A DNA stretch of 64,000 nucleotides from the NCBI GenBank assembly GCA_964521715.1, contig CAZFSS010000012.1, forward strand, positions 1-64,000, in the 5' to 3' direction. How positions within the stretch are numbered: the stretch's first letter is position 1; the number at the start of each line of letters is the position of its first letter. Positions 28,229 through 37,700 of this stretch are shown piece by piece. The DNA comes from DAOVRD01 sp964521715. Lineage in GTDB: Bacteria > Planctomycetota > Brocadiia > SM23-32. Below the pieces are notes generated by a model that made no database searches, was not told where the DNA came from, and saw only the letters and a program-made list of their open reading frames with translations. A program made the position numbers and the translations under genes.

Positions 28229-29619
28229 CGCTGCGCAGGAAGCTGTTGCTCTGGTATTCGGGCGTCTTCTTCGTCTCCGCCGCCGTGCTCGTGGGTTCCC
28301 TTTACTGGCTCATCGCCCACAAGCTGAAGCAGGACTACTTCCACTACCTCCGGGACGAGTTCGCGGAGTCGCAGCGCATAGCGGCCGAGGATTTCGGCGA
28401 TGAACAGAGGCTCAGGGAAGACGTCGAGATGGAGGTGATGGGCAGGAAGTACTTCCCCCTCTCCTACGAGGTCTACGACGCGGCGAGCGGGGAGTTCCTG
28501 CTGCGAACGGCGCCGGAGTGGCCGGACGGCTTGCCGCCGGATCTGGAGCCGCCGCCCGCGGCAGACGCGCGTCGCCTCTCAAAGGTGCAGGTCGGGGATG
28601 ATCCGGAGGACATCGTGTTCCTGATGACCGGGTGGCTGGACGAGGTGTCACATCCGGGCATCGTTGTCCGCGTGGGCATGTCCTACAAGCGGACTTACAA
28701 GCGGCTGGCGGACCTGCGGGAGTACCTGATGTACGCGCTGGTTGCCGGCGTGCTGCTGAGCGTAGCCGGCAGTTCCTTCCTGGCCTCCCGCAGCCTGGAC
28801 CCGGTGGACGAGATCGCATCATCGCTGGAAAGGATTCAGGCTGAAGGGCTCTCCGCCAGGCTTCCACAGCCCGAGGCGGCCGACGAGATCGGGCGTATTG
28901 TGTCTTCAGCCAACCGCATGCTCGCCCGGCTGGAGGGGTCCTTCGAGCAAGTGAGGAGGTTCGCCGGCGACGCAGCCCACGAGCTTAGGACGCCTCTGTC
29001 CGCGCTCAAGTGCAGACTGGAGGTTGCGCTCAGCGACGACGATGCAACCGATCGCTCCCGCGCAGCCATCGGCGACGCCCTGCAACAGGTGGACGAATTG
29101 GCGTCGCTTGTCAACAACTTGCTCTTCCTGAGCAGCCTGGACGCTGCCGACAGACCCGAGCGACCGGAGCTTGTGCACGTGAAGGGCCTTGTCGATGACG
29201 TCGGCGAAGTGTTCAGCGTGCTTGCCGAGCACGAGGGGCTCGAGCTCCACCTGGACGTCAGCGAGGACTGCTGCGTGTACGGCGACCGGACGCTGTTGCG
29301 TCGGCTGCTGTGCAACCTGATCGAGAACGCGATCCGCTACACGCCGGCCGGCGGCCGCGTGGAAGTCCGGGCCGGCCGGCAAGACGGCTTGTGCCGTATC
29401 ACCGTCTCCGACACGGGCATCGGCGTTGGTCCGGCCGACATCGAGAGGATATTCGACCGGTTCTGGCGCGCTGAAAACTCCCGCAGCCGGGGTACTGGAG
29501 GCACCGGCCTGGGCCTGAGCATCTGCCGCAGGATCGCGGAGCTGCACGGGGGCACCATAGCGGCGGAGAGCGAGACGAGGAAAGGAACGGTTTTAACTGT
29601 AACGCTGCCCGCCGCTTAG
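28225..29619 (+). CDS. Membrane sensor histidine kinase
   Basis: 464 residues. TM1 at about 8-28, a periplasmic sensor region of ~145 residues, TM2 at about 172-190, a HAMP linker, then the H-box AHELRTPLSALK with His252. The ATPase domain has the N box (LIENAIRYTP), G1 (DTGIGV), F (FDRFWRAENS) and G2 (GTGLGLSI) motifs. The kinase core resembles the heavy-metal/CusS-like HK group. The sensor region is acidic (EDFGDEQRLREDVEMEVMG), which could bind cations, but the signal is unknown. It overlaps the regulator gene (ATGA). Confidence 0.95.
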   Translation: MTLRRKLLLWYSGVFFVSAAVLVGSLYWLIAHKLKQDYFHYLRDEFAESQRIAAEDFGDEQRLREDVEMEVMGRKYFPLSYEVYDAASGEFLLRTAPEWPDGLPPDLEPPPAADARRLSKVQVGDDPEDIVFLMTGWLDEVSHPGIVVRVGMSYKRTYKRLADLREYLMYALVAGVLLSVAGSSFLASRSLDPVDEIASSLERIQAEGLSARLPQPEAADEIGRIVSSANRMLARLEGSFEQVRRFAGDAAHELRTPLSALKCRLEVALSDDDATDRSRAAIGDALQQVDELASLVNNLLFLSSLDAADRPERPELVHVKGLVDDVGEVFSVLAEHEGLELHLDVSEDCCVYGDRTLLRRLLCNLIENAIRYTPAGGRVEVRAGRQDGLCRITVSDTGIGVGPADIERIFDRFWRAENSRSRGTGGTGLGLSICRRIAELHGGTIAAESETRKGTVLTVTLPAA

Positions 29620-29626
29620 GTCGGTT

Positions 29627-29646
29627 CCGCGCAGCGGCGTGCGCGG
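29627..29646 (+). terminator. Hairpin after the histidine kinase
   Basis: CCGCGCA-GCGGCG-TGCGCGG, a perfect 7-bp stem starting 7 nt after the stop, with no T-run. It may end or attenuate the two-component transcript. Confidence 0.35.
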
Positions 29647-29711
29647 GGCCAGGCTCTCAGGTCGGGGCGCAGACGGGCGCCGGGCTGGGGTCTCAGGCTT
29701 TCCTGCGGCGT

Positions 29712-29768
29712 ATTACGCCCCCGTAATCTGCGGTTTAGCGTGCCGCAACCTCGGCTTGTTAGTATAAT
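29712..29768 (+). promoter_or_regulatory. Candidate promoter/operator of the envelope cluster
   Basis: A perfect dyad ATTACG-CCCC-CGTAAT (29712-29727) lies 35 bp upstream of a consensus TATAAT (29763-29768). No good -35 is present at 16-18 bp, as in activator-dependent promoters. The rest of the 278-nt gap between the kinase and the methyltransferase shows nothing else. Confidence 0.4.
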
Positions 29769-29897
29769 GGTTTCTGAGCAGCCGGCCCGGGGCTCAACAG
29801 GCGGCAATCTGACTCGGCTTTGGGCGGCCCGACCCGGTCGGAAGCGCGGGTGGCCGGCGCCGATCACCCCAGGGCTTTCTGAGGCGCGAGGTACATC

Positions 29898-30467
29898 GTG
29901 AAGCTCGGTGTCAAGCAATTGTGGCGCGATGTGCTTACGCGTCGTTACCGGTACCGGCAGGCTGTTGGCGGGGCCTTCGGCGTGTTCCTCTTTCTGCTGG
30001 CCCGCCCGGCGGGCTGGGGCGCCCCGATCGGCCTCGGGCTGATCGCCGTCGGCGCTCTGCTGCGGCTGTGGGCGGCCGGACATGTCGTGAAAAGCCAGCG
30101 GCTGGCAACTCAGGGACCTTATGCGTTTGTCAGACACCCCCAGTATTTGGGGAACACGCTCGTGGCGATTGGCCTTTGCGTGGCCACAGGCCACGTTGAG
30201 GGCATCGCTGTCTGGGGCACCGTGCTCTACCTGTTCTACCTGCCCGCCATCTGGCGCGAAGACGCCAAGCTGGAGAGGCGTTTCGGGGCCGACTGGCGCC
30301 AGTGGCAGCGGGAGACTCCTGCCCTCGTGCCCACTCGATGGCCGGGGATCAGTCCGGCCCTGGATCTGAAGGAGTGGTCGCCCGGGCAGGCGTTGCGCAA
30401 CGGCGAGTTCGTCTGGGTGTTTCTGCTCGCGGGCGGGCTGTCCTACTTGTATTGGCTGAGGGTATAG
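29898..30467 (+). CDS. Isoprenylcysteine carboxyl methyltransferase (ICMT)-like membrane protein
   Basis: 189 residues with about four hydrophobic segments. The diagnostic ICMT/PEMT motif QRLATQGPYAFVRHPQYLGNTLVAIG lies near residues 63-88 and the second block WREDAKLERRFGADWRQWQ near residue 112. Bacterial relatives methylate small or lipid substrates using SAM, but few have known targets. GTG start. It opens the run of envelope genes to 34725, so a lipid or lipid-linked sugar substrate is a reasonable guess. Confidence 0.8.
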   Translation: MKLGVKQLWRDVLTRRYRYRQAVGGAFGVFLFLLARPAGWGAPIGLGLIAVGALLRLWAAGHVVKSQRLATQGPYAFVRHPQYLGNTLVAIGLCVATGHVEGIAVWGTVLYLFYLPAIWREDAKLERRFGADWRQWQRETPALVPTRWPGISPALDLKEWSPGQALRNGEFVWVFLLAGGLSYLYWLRV

Positions 30468-30516
30468 TCAGGCTGATCTCTTGCAGTAAGCCTCGAGAAG
30501 AAGGGAGCGGACCGCG

Positions 30517-30699
30517 GTGCGTGCCCGGACTGTTGGCAAGATTGCGATTGGCACAGCGGTGGCGATCTGCGTGCTTGTTGCGGTGATCTACGCCCAGGCC
30601 TCCCCGGACCCGGATCGGATCTACAGGAGCTTGCGGTCCGTCACCTACGCCATCCTTGCATTGACCTTCGCGGTTCTTTATCGTTACTTTGAGGACTAG
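30517..30699 (+). CDS. Small hypothetical membrane protein
   Basis: 60 residues with two hydrophobic segments (about 8-26 and 40-55) joined by a short polar loop (QASPDPDRIYRSLRS). GTG start with a weak AAGGGAG region upstream. The family is not recognised. Its position between the methyltransferase and the glycosyltransferase, on the same strand and with a two-helix layout, supports it being real, but no homology can be claimed. Confidence 0.5.
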   Translation: MRARTVGKIAIGTAVAICVLVAVIYAQASPDPDRIYRSLRSVTYAILALTFAVLYRYFED

Positions 30700-30844
30700 G
30701 GATGCCGGGCTGGTCGGGGGATGGCTCCGGCCGTTCGACCGTGCAGTTGGCCCCGCTGGCGCGAGCCTGAGACGTGACGGGCGCCGGTCACGCCGGGGTT
30801 CCCGCAGGTGGTTCTTGCAGCCAGGCCGAACAGGAACGTCGGGA

Positions 30845-31588
30845 GTGAGCGACAAGCCGCACGAGAAGAGCGCCGTCGCCGTCACCATCGTCATCCCGGC
30901 GTACAATGAGGAGGCGGTAATCGGCGCGTGTCTTGACGAGCTGGCTGCATTGATGAGCGCTCAGGAGCAAGGCACTTACGAAGTGATCGTCGTGGATGAC
31001 GGCAGCACGGACCGCACCTTCGAGGTGCTCAAAGAGAAGAAGCAAGCGATGGCGGAGTTGGTGGTCCTTCGTTTCGACGCCAACCATGGGCAAACGGCGG
31101 CGTTCGACGCGGGCTTCAAGGCCGCCCGCGGCAGGGCGGTCGTCACAATGGACGCCGACATGCAGAATGATCCTGCCGACATCCCGAGCCTGCTCGAGCA
31201 CCTGGACCGCTGCGATGTCGTCTGCGGCGTGCGGCGCAGGCGGCGGGACTCGATCGTGCGAAGGGCCTCCAGCCGCATCGCCAATTGGGTGCGCAACCGG
31301 CTGACCGGCGAGCAGATACGCGACGTGGGCTGCTCACTCAGGGCGTTTCGCGCCGAGGCCCTCCAGGGGCTCAAGCTTTACAACGGAATGCACCGCTTTC
31401 TGCCTACCTTACTCAGACTGGATGGCTGGCGCGTGACCGAGGTGCCGGTCAACCACCGTCCGCGCAAGGAGGGCAAGACGAAGTACGGCATCCGCAATCG
31501 CCTGTTCCGTGGCCTGCGCGACCTGTTCGCCGTGCGGTGGATGCAGTCCAGGTGGCTGAAGTACCGAATCGCGGAGCGCATTGAATGA
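30845..31588 (+). CDS. Family 2 glycosyltransferase (ArnC/DPMS-like)
   Basis: 247 residues, GT-A fold: TIVIPAYNEEAVIGACLDEL, VVDDGSTDRTFEVL, NHGQTAAFDAGFKAARG, and the metal-binding MDADMQNDPADIP. The C-terminus is KTKYGIRNRLFRGLRDLFAVRWM. Members transfer sugars to polyprenyl phosphate. Unlike ArnC, no paired transmembrane helices follow, so it is like the soluble Dpm1 group, with a basic membrane-facing tail. GTG at 30845 is preferred: the 52 residues upstream in frame are Arg-rich and unlike the family. Overlaps the next gene by 4 nt. Confidence 0.88.
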   Translation: MSDKPHEKSAVAVTIVIPAYNEEAVIGACLDELAALMSAQEQGTYEVIVVDDGSTDRTFEVLKEKKQAMAELVVLRFDANHGQTAAFDAGFKAARGRAVVTMDADMQNDPADIPSLLEHLDRCDVVCGVRRRRRDSIVRRASSRIANWVRNRLTGEQIRDVGCSLRAFRAEALQGLKLYNGMHRFLPTLLRLDGWRVTEVPVNHRPRKEGKTKYGIRNRLFRGLRDLFAVRWMQSRWLKYRIAERIE

Positions 31589-31953
31589 ACTGCCTGCTCG
31601 TATTCGCGCAGACGGCCGCTGAGCGCGGCTCCTGGTGGCCGGAAAGCACTTTCGGCCGCTTCTGGGTCTTGTTCGGGTTCCTGGCTCAGGCGGCGTTTAG
31701 CGGCCGGTTCCTGGTGCAATGGATCGCCTCCGAGCGGAGGGGCAGGAGTTACGTTCCTCCCGTCTTCTGGTACCTGAGCGTGGTGGGCGGCCTCATGTTG
31801 TTCTCATACGCGGCCTTCTGGAAGCATGACCCGGTGGTGACGGTGGGGCAGGCCACCGGCATCGCCGTTTATGTGCGCAACCTGATGCTGCTGCGCAGGG
31901 AACGGAGACCAGTGGAGGAGCCGGGTGGAAGCCAGGCCTACAGCCACGAATGA
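31585..31953 (+). CDS. Stand-alone LpxB N-terminal-domain (LAB_N) membrane protein
   Basis: 122 residues, matching the short domain found at the N-terminus of some LpxB proteins: WVLFGFLAQAAFSGRFLVQWIASERRGRSYVPPVFWYLSVVGG. It has three probable hydrophobic helices. It contains no LpxB glycosyltransferase domain. Located between a polyprenyl-phosphate GT2 and an ArnT-like enzyme and overlapping both, it may help move or present a lipid-linked sugar; this is inference. Confidence 0.8.
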   Translation: MNCLLVFAQTAAERGSWWPESTFGRFWVLFGFLAQAAFSGRFLVQWIASERRGRSYVPPVFWYLSVVGGLMLFSYAAFWKHDPVVTVGQATGIAVYVRNLMLLRRERRPVEEPGGSQAYSHE

Positions 31954-33670
31954 GGGGGGGGGCTTCTGGCTTTCAGCCGGGGTGATCGTCGGGCTGGTCT
32001 GTGTGGTCACCGTACCCGCTTTGTTCACGCGCGACCTGTGGAACCCGGACGAGCCGCGCTACATGGAAGTGGCGCGGGAGATGGCCGTAACCGGCGATTA
32101 CGTCCTGCCCCGCCTGAACGGCGAGGTCTACACGGAGAAGCCGCCCGCGTTCTTCTGGCTCGCCGCGCTGATGTGGCGGGGAGGGCTTGGCTTCAACTCG
32201 GGGCGGATCCTGACGGCGCTGGCCGTCTGCGGCACGCTTCTGGTCCTCTACGCCCTGTGCCGGGCGCACCTGGGGTTGGGCGTGGCGTTGCTTGCTGCCG
32301 GGGCGTCCCTCAGCTGCATGCTCCTGCTCTGGTTCGCTCAGATTGGGGTGCTCGATTGCCTCCTGATGCTCTTTGTGACGGTTGCACTCGTCCTGGGCTA
32401 CTTGGCGCTTCACGCCTCGTCGAAGCGAATGGTGCTGTGCTGGCTGGGGTGCTACGCGGCCATGGGGCTGGGCGCCCTTACGAAGGGGCCTGTGGGATTC
32501 CTCGTGCCGGCCCTCGTGCTTCTGCTCTACGCCGTTCTGGATCGACAGCGCATCCGTGCCGGCGGGGTCGTCCACGTTGCGGGCTTCGCGGTCTTCGCCG
32601 CGGTCGTGCTGGCGTGGCTGCTGCCGGCGATCATGGCCGGCGGGCCGGATTACACGCGCACGATCCTGCTCAAGCAGAACATCGGGCGGGCCGTAGGGTC
32701 ATGGGCCCACCGCAATCCGTTCTACTACTACCTGGTGCGTTGGCCTCTATACTTCCTGCCCTGGTCGCCGCTGCTGGTGCCTGCTGTGGCGGCCGCTTTC
32801 CGACACGGGCGGCGGCAGGGGGGGCTGATCCTCCTCGCGTTGCTCTGGCTCGTGGTGCCGTTTGCGTTCTTCTCGCTTATCTCTGGCAAACGCATCAACT
32901 ACGTGGTTCCCACTGCGCCTGCCGCCGGCCTCCTGTGTGCGTGGTATGCCAGCCGCGTGTCAGGCCCCGTGGGATCGGCCCGGCTGGACAGGTGGCTGTT
33001 CGGAGCCGTCTTCGGCACTGTCGGCGTGCTTGCTCTGGGCGGAATGATTGGGGCGCTGGTCGCGCCCGCGATTGTGCGGCACATCTATGAGGAAGACCGC
33101 CTGACCCGGGAATTCGCATCCATGTTGACGCCGGCGCGTCTGACGGCGGCGGTGGTGATGCTCGCGTTGCCGGTGGCGATAGCTGCCGTGTCGGCACGGC
33201 GGCCGCCTCGGCGGAGCGCGGTGCGGGCGTGGGCTGTCGTGGCGTCTATGCTGCTGCTGGCGCTTCCCGTGGAGTTGTTTGTGATGCCGGCGGTTAACGT
33301 CGCGAAGTCCGGCAGGCCTTTCGGCGAGACCGTCAGGGAGTACGCCGCGGGCGGCCGGCCCGTCTATCTGTATGGCAACGACTTCTCCGGTGTCTACAAC
33401 TTGTGGACCGGCCGCATCCGGATGCCCGAATTGTACGGGGAGGCGGACCTCAAGGCACGGCTGGCCGATCCGCGGGCCTTCGTTGTGAGCGACCTGAAGC
33501 GATTGCGCCTCGTCCTCACCCCCGAGGAGCTGGCGCGCCGCGTCGTGGCGGAGGAGCGCATCGGCCACAGGGTGATACTCCTGCTTCGAGGCGGGCCCGC
33601 CGAGGCCGACGGCAGTTCGCAACTGCTCTCCGTTGAGGCTCCGGGTGCGGCGAGGGAGGATCCTGGCTGA
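31925..33670 (+). CDS. ArnT-like GT-C glycosyltransferase
   Basis: 581 residues, with about 11-12 hydrophobic segments. The first periplasmic loop has the GT-C acid motif (LWNPDEPRYMEVAREM) and the EKPPAFFW motif typical of ArnT and PMT enzymes, which move a sugar from undecaprenyl phosphate to lipid A or other envelope acceptors. The C-terminal periplasmic domain is shorter and carries YLYGNDFSGVYNLWTGR. The GTG start at 31925 overlaps the LAB_N gene by 29 nt and follows GGAGGAG. With the GT2 and LAB_N genes it makes a complete donor-synthesis-and-transfer set. Confidence 0.87.
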   Translation: MEARPTATNEGGGFWLSAGVIVGLVCVVTVPALFTRDLWNPDEPRYMEVAREMAVTGDYVLPRLNGEVYTEKPPAFFWLAALMWRGGLGFNSGRILTALAVCGTLLVLYALCRAHLGLGVALLAAGASLSCMLLLWFAQIGVLDCLLMLFVTVALVLGYLALHASSKRMVLCWLGCYAAMGLGALTKGPVGFLVPALVLLLYAVLDRQRIRAGGVVHVAGFAVFAAVVLAWLLPAIMAGGPDYTRTILLKQNIGRAVGSWAHRNPFYYYLVRWPLYFLPWSPLLVPAVAAAFRHGRRQGGLILLALLWLVVPFAFFSLISGKRINYVVPTAPAAGLLCAWYASRVSGPVGSARLDRWLFGAVFGTVGVLALGGMIGALVAPAIVRHIYEEDRLTREFASMLTPARLTAAVVMLALPVAIAAVSARRPPRRSAVRAWAVVASMLLLALPVELFVMPAVNVAKSGRPFGETVREYAAGGRPVYLYGNDFSGVYNLWTGRIRMPELYGEADLKARLADPRAFVVSDLKRLRLVLTPEELARRVVAEERIGHRVILLLRGGPAEADGSSQLLSVEAPGAAREDPG

Positions 33671-34725
33671 TGGTCTGCGATGGCTCGACGGCAGCGGGCG
33701 CAACCGCGCAGACCGGGGAACGTCCCGATGTGCGTCCGCCCGCGCGGCGTGGCTCCCGTCCGGGGCTCGCCCTCTGGTGCGTCGGCGCGGCGATACTGCT
33801 TCTAGTGACTGCCCTGCTTCTGTCCTCTGTCCTCTACGATGTGCCTCCTTCCGTTGTTCCGCCGGCCGGCGAGGTGCTGCAAGGTTCTGCGCCGTTCCGT
33901 TTCGCAATCGTCAGCGACAGCCGCGGGAATCAAGCCGTGTTCGAAGAGGCCCTGAGTAGGATCAAACAGGACGACATCCGGCTCGTCCTCCACGCGGGCG
34001 ACATTGCCAACGGCTACAGGCGTCGGGATTTCGACTGGGTGCTGCACGAGCTGGCAGAGGAAGATCTGCGCGTGCCGTTTTGCCCTGTGCCGGGCAACCA
34101 CGATATCGACCGGAACGCGCCGGACCACGATGACGGCTACAAGCTCTACGGCGCGGCCTTCGGACAGCGGCGCTACTGGTTCTCTTACGCCAACGCGCTC
34201 TTTGTGGCGTTCGACGATGCGACGGGGCGATGCCTGCCGGACGATCTGGAATGGCTGGATCGCACCCTCGATCGGCTCCGGAGCCAATACCGGCTCTGCT
34301 TCGTCTACATGCACGTCCCCCCGCGCGACCCCCGTCCGGACTCGTGGCACTCGCTGGAGCCCGCAGACGCGGAGAAGCTCATGGACGTCCTGAGCAGGCA
34401 CGACGTCACGGCTGTGTTCGCCGGACACCTGCACTACTACGCCGAAGACGAGATCAAGGGCATCCCCATCTATATCACGGGCGGCGCGGGAGAGCATAAG
34501 GAAACCGGCGAGCCGCATCACTACCTGCTCTGCACGGTCCGGGCGGATGGCTCCTATGACGTTGTAAGGCGGGATCTGCCGCACATGTCCGATGACGATT
34601 ACCTGGAGTACGTCTTGCGCGCGGAGTTCCCGCACAGCATTGTGCTGCTGGCCAGTTGCGGGCTGATCCTGGTGGGCCTTATCCTTACGCTCCGCAGTGC
34701 AGGGGGGTCGTCCGGGCGGGACTGA
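33670..34725 (+). CDS. Membrane-anchored calcineurin-like metallophosphoesterase
   Basis: 351 residues. TM at about 36-55, then a periplasmic phosphoesterase with the metal motifs DSRGN (replacing DxH), GDIANG, GNHD, and the C-terminal H..P and GHLHYY. A second TM at ~322-341 near the C-terminus brackets the domain. The first motif has Ser-Arg where most members have Asp-x-His, so metal ligation may differ. TGATG coupling joins it to the ArnT-like gene. Possible roles are phosphate release from lipid-linked sugars; substrate unknown. Confidence 0.85.
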   Translation: MVCDGSTAAGATAQTGERPDVRPPARRGSRPGLALWCVGAAILLLVTALLLSSVLYDVPPSVVPPAGEVLQGSAPFRFAIVSDSRGNQAVFEEALSRIKQDDIRLVLHAGDIANGYRRRDFDWVLHELAEEDLRVPFCPVPGNHDIDRNAPDHDDGYKLYGAAFGQRRYWFSYANALFVAFDDATGRCLPDDLEWLDRTLDRLRSQYRLCFVYMHVPPRDPRPDSWHSLEPADAEKLMDVLSRHDVTAVFAGHLHYYAEDEIKGIPIYITGGAGEHKETGEPHHYLLCTVRADGSYDVVRRDLPHMSDDDYLEYVLRAEFPHSIVLLASCGLILVGLILTLRSAGGSSGRD

Positions 34726-34758
34726 AGCCGCCGGCGCCGCGTTCCTGCCGGGGGCCGG

Positions 34759-37700
34759 CTACTCGGGCAATGGCAGCGGCTCCACCTGGTCGGCCACGAT
34801 GCTGGCGGCGCCGTGCTGCTCCTTGACCGTGCCCGTGACGCGGTAACAGCCCGCCCCGCCTATCCAGCGGCCACACCTGCGATACACGTCCGGGAACACC
34901 ACCGCCTCCATCACGCCGTGGCGGTCCTCCAGCGTCAGGAACTCCATGTATTCGTGTTTGCGCGTGACGGCCCGCCGCGTGGTGACCAGCCAGCCGACGA
35001 CGGCGACCTTTCGGCCGGCGTTCTTCTTCACGTCGAAGCTCGGGGTGACGCCGCTGCGCGTCAGGTCCCCGTCCCAGGCGTCGAGCGGATGGCCGGAATG
35101 GCTGAAGCCCAGTATCTTCAGTTCCCATAGCACCCGTTCCCACAGAGGGTAGGGGGGCTGCTGGGGCACCGGCACGGGCGCGGCGTGCACGGCGGCGGAT
35201 TCGAACAACCCTTCGACCCGGGCACGGCACGCCCCGCCATGCGGCGGGCAAGCGGTGCTCCTACGCACGTACCGCGCACCATCGCCCTTGCCCCTGCGCA
35301 GGATGCGGTCCACCTTCATCATCAGCGTCGGGCGGCTCAGGCCGAACGCGTCGAACGCGCCGCACAGGATCAGGTTCTCCAGCTCCTCGCGGGCCAGGCG
35401 CACGCGGGCGCAGAAATCCTCCAGCGACTCGAAAGGCCGGATCGTGCGCTGCTGGAGCATCTGCTTGATGGTGGACGTGGCCAGCGACTTGACGAACTCC
35501 AGCCCCGGCCGGATCGCGCCGCTGTGCCCCGGCCCGCCCGCAAGTTCGGCCCGGCATTCGATGTCGCTTCGATTCACGCACGGGTTGAGCACCTTCACGT
35601 TGAAGCGACGCGCCTCCTCCAGGTATGTGCGCGCGTCGTAGAAGCCCGCCTTGTTCGCAATGACGCTGGCGAGGAACTCGGCCGGCCAGTGGGCCTTCAG
35701 GTAGGAAGCCTGGTAGGAGATGTGACCGTAGGTGCTGGCGTGTGCCTTGCAGTAGGAGTAGGCGGCGAAGCTCTCGATCTGGCGCCAGATGTCCTCGGCC
35801 ACGCCGGGCTGGACGCCGCGTCCGGCGGCGCCCTCGACGAACTTGTCGCGGAGCTGTTGGAGCTTCTCGCGGGAGCGCTTCTTCGAGATGTACTTGCGCA
35901 GCTCGTCGCCCTCGGCCAGGCTGAAACCGGCCACCGCCTCCGCCACGCGCAGGATGTCCTCCTGGTAGAGCATGATGCCGTAGGTCTTCGACAGCGCCTC
36001 CGCCAGCAGGGCAGTGGGGTAGGTGGTCGGCTCCTCGCCGCGCATGCGCCGGATGAAGGCCTGCTTCATGCCGCTGCTGGACGGGCCCGGGCGGATGAGG
36101 GATAGGCCCTGGATCAGGTCCATGATGCTCTCTGCCTGGAGCATCTGGAGGAGCTGGCGCATGCCGGGCGATTCGATCTGGAAGCAGCCCATCGTGCGCC
36201 CGTGGCGCAGCAGCGTGGCCGTGCGCGGGTCGCGGTCGGGTAGCTTCTCCAGGTCCACGCGGATGCCGCGCAACTCCTGGACGTTCCTGGCGGCTTCGGA
36301 CACGATGGACAGCGACCGCTGCCCCAGCAGGTCTATCTTGACCAGGCCCGTCATCCCGATGCTGTCCATCTCGTACTGCGTGACGACGATGCCCTTGGCG
36401 CTGTTCTCCAGCGCCGTGTACCAGGTGAGCGGCCGATCGCCGATCACCAGCCCGCCCAGGTGGATGCTCAGGTGGCGCGCGTAGCCGTCGATCTTGAGCG
36501 CCGTCTCGACCACGGTGTGCCACGGTTCCTCTGCGATGGGGAAGTCCGCCATCTCGGGGAAGGTCTCCATCGCCTCGTGGATGCTGGAGGCGCCGTAGCA
36601 GGGGAGCTTTCGGCTGTGCCTGTCTATCTCCTCCAGCGGCAGCCCCATCACGCGCGCCACGTCGCGGAACGCGGACCGCGCCCTGAGCGTCGAGTGCGTC
36701 GAGACCATCGCCACCTGCCCCTTCGGGTAGCGGCCGTAGACGTAGTTGATGACGTCGTCGCGGCGGCGCCAGCAGAAGTCGATGTCGATGTCCGGCACGT
36801 CGGTGCGGAACTCGTTCAGGAAGCGCTCGAAGTAGAGGTCGAACTTCAGCGGGTCCACCGCCGAGATGCCCAGGCTGTAGGAGACGATGCTGTTGGCGGC
36901 CGAGCCCCGGCCCACGTGCGGGATGCCCTCCCGTTCGGCGAACGCCACGATGTCGTGCACCACCAGGAAGTAGTCGCAGAAGTCGAGCTTCTCGATGACG
37001 GCCAGCTCCCTGTCCAGCCGCGCCTTCACCTGGCTCTCCACCTTGCCGTAGCGGCGCCGGGCGCCCGCGTAGGCGACCTCCCGCAGGTGACGGCACGGCT
37101 CGTCTATGCCGAGCTGCCCGGCGCGGGGGAAGCGCGGCACGTCCGACGTGGGGTCCAGCTCGCACGCCTCAGCGATGCGCAGCGTATTGCGCATGGCCTC
37201 CTCGCGCACGCCGGACGGCAGCCGCGCCGCCACCTGCTGGGGCGACTGGAAGAAGGCATGCGGATCGGCCAGTTCGCCGTACGGCGAGCGCCGGTCCTCG
37301 ATGCCTTTCAGGTCCACGTTCTCGCGGATGGCGCTCAGGACGGCGTGGGTGCGGCGGTCTTCCCTGCGCAGGAAGTTCACGTTGACCGTGGCCGCCGGGG
37401 GGATGCCGAGCCGGTCGGCCGCGTCGGCCAGGGCCTCTCGGGAGCCGGCCTCGCGCGGCCCGTCTGCTCCGCGCAGCGTGGGGCAGCGGGTCTCGAACGA
37501 GTGCGGCGTGTCCGCGCGCAGCTCGGCATAGAGCCGCCCCTCCGGCACGACGTCCCTCAAGCGGCGGAGCAGGGAAGGGGTCGCCGTCAGCACGAAGAGG
37601 CCCTCGCAGCCGGCGGCGATGCCGGCGGCAAGGTCGAAGGGAATGCGGAATGCGGAATGCGGAATGCTGAGTGAGGAGTGAGGAGTGCGGAGCGGGCGTC

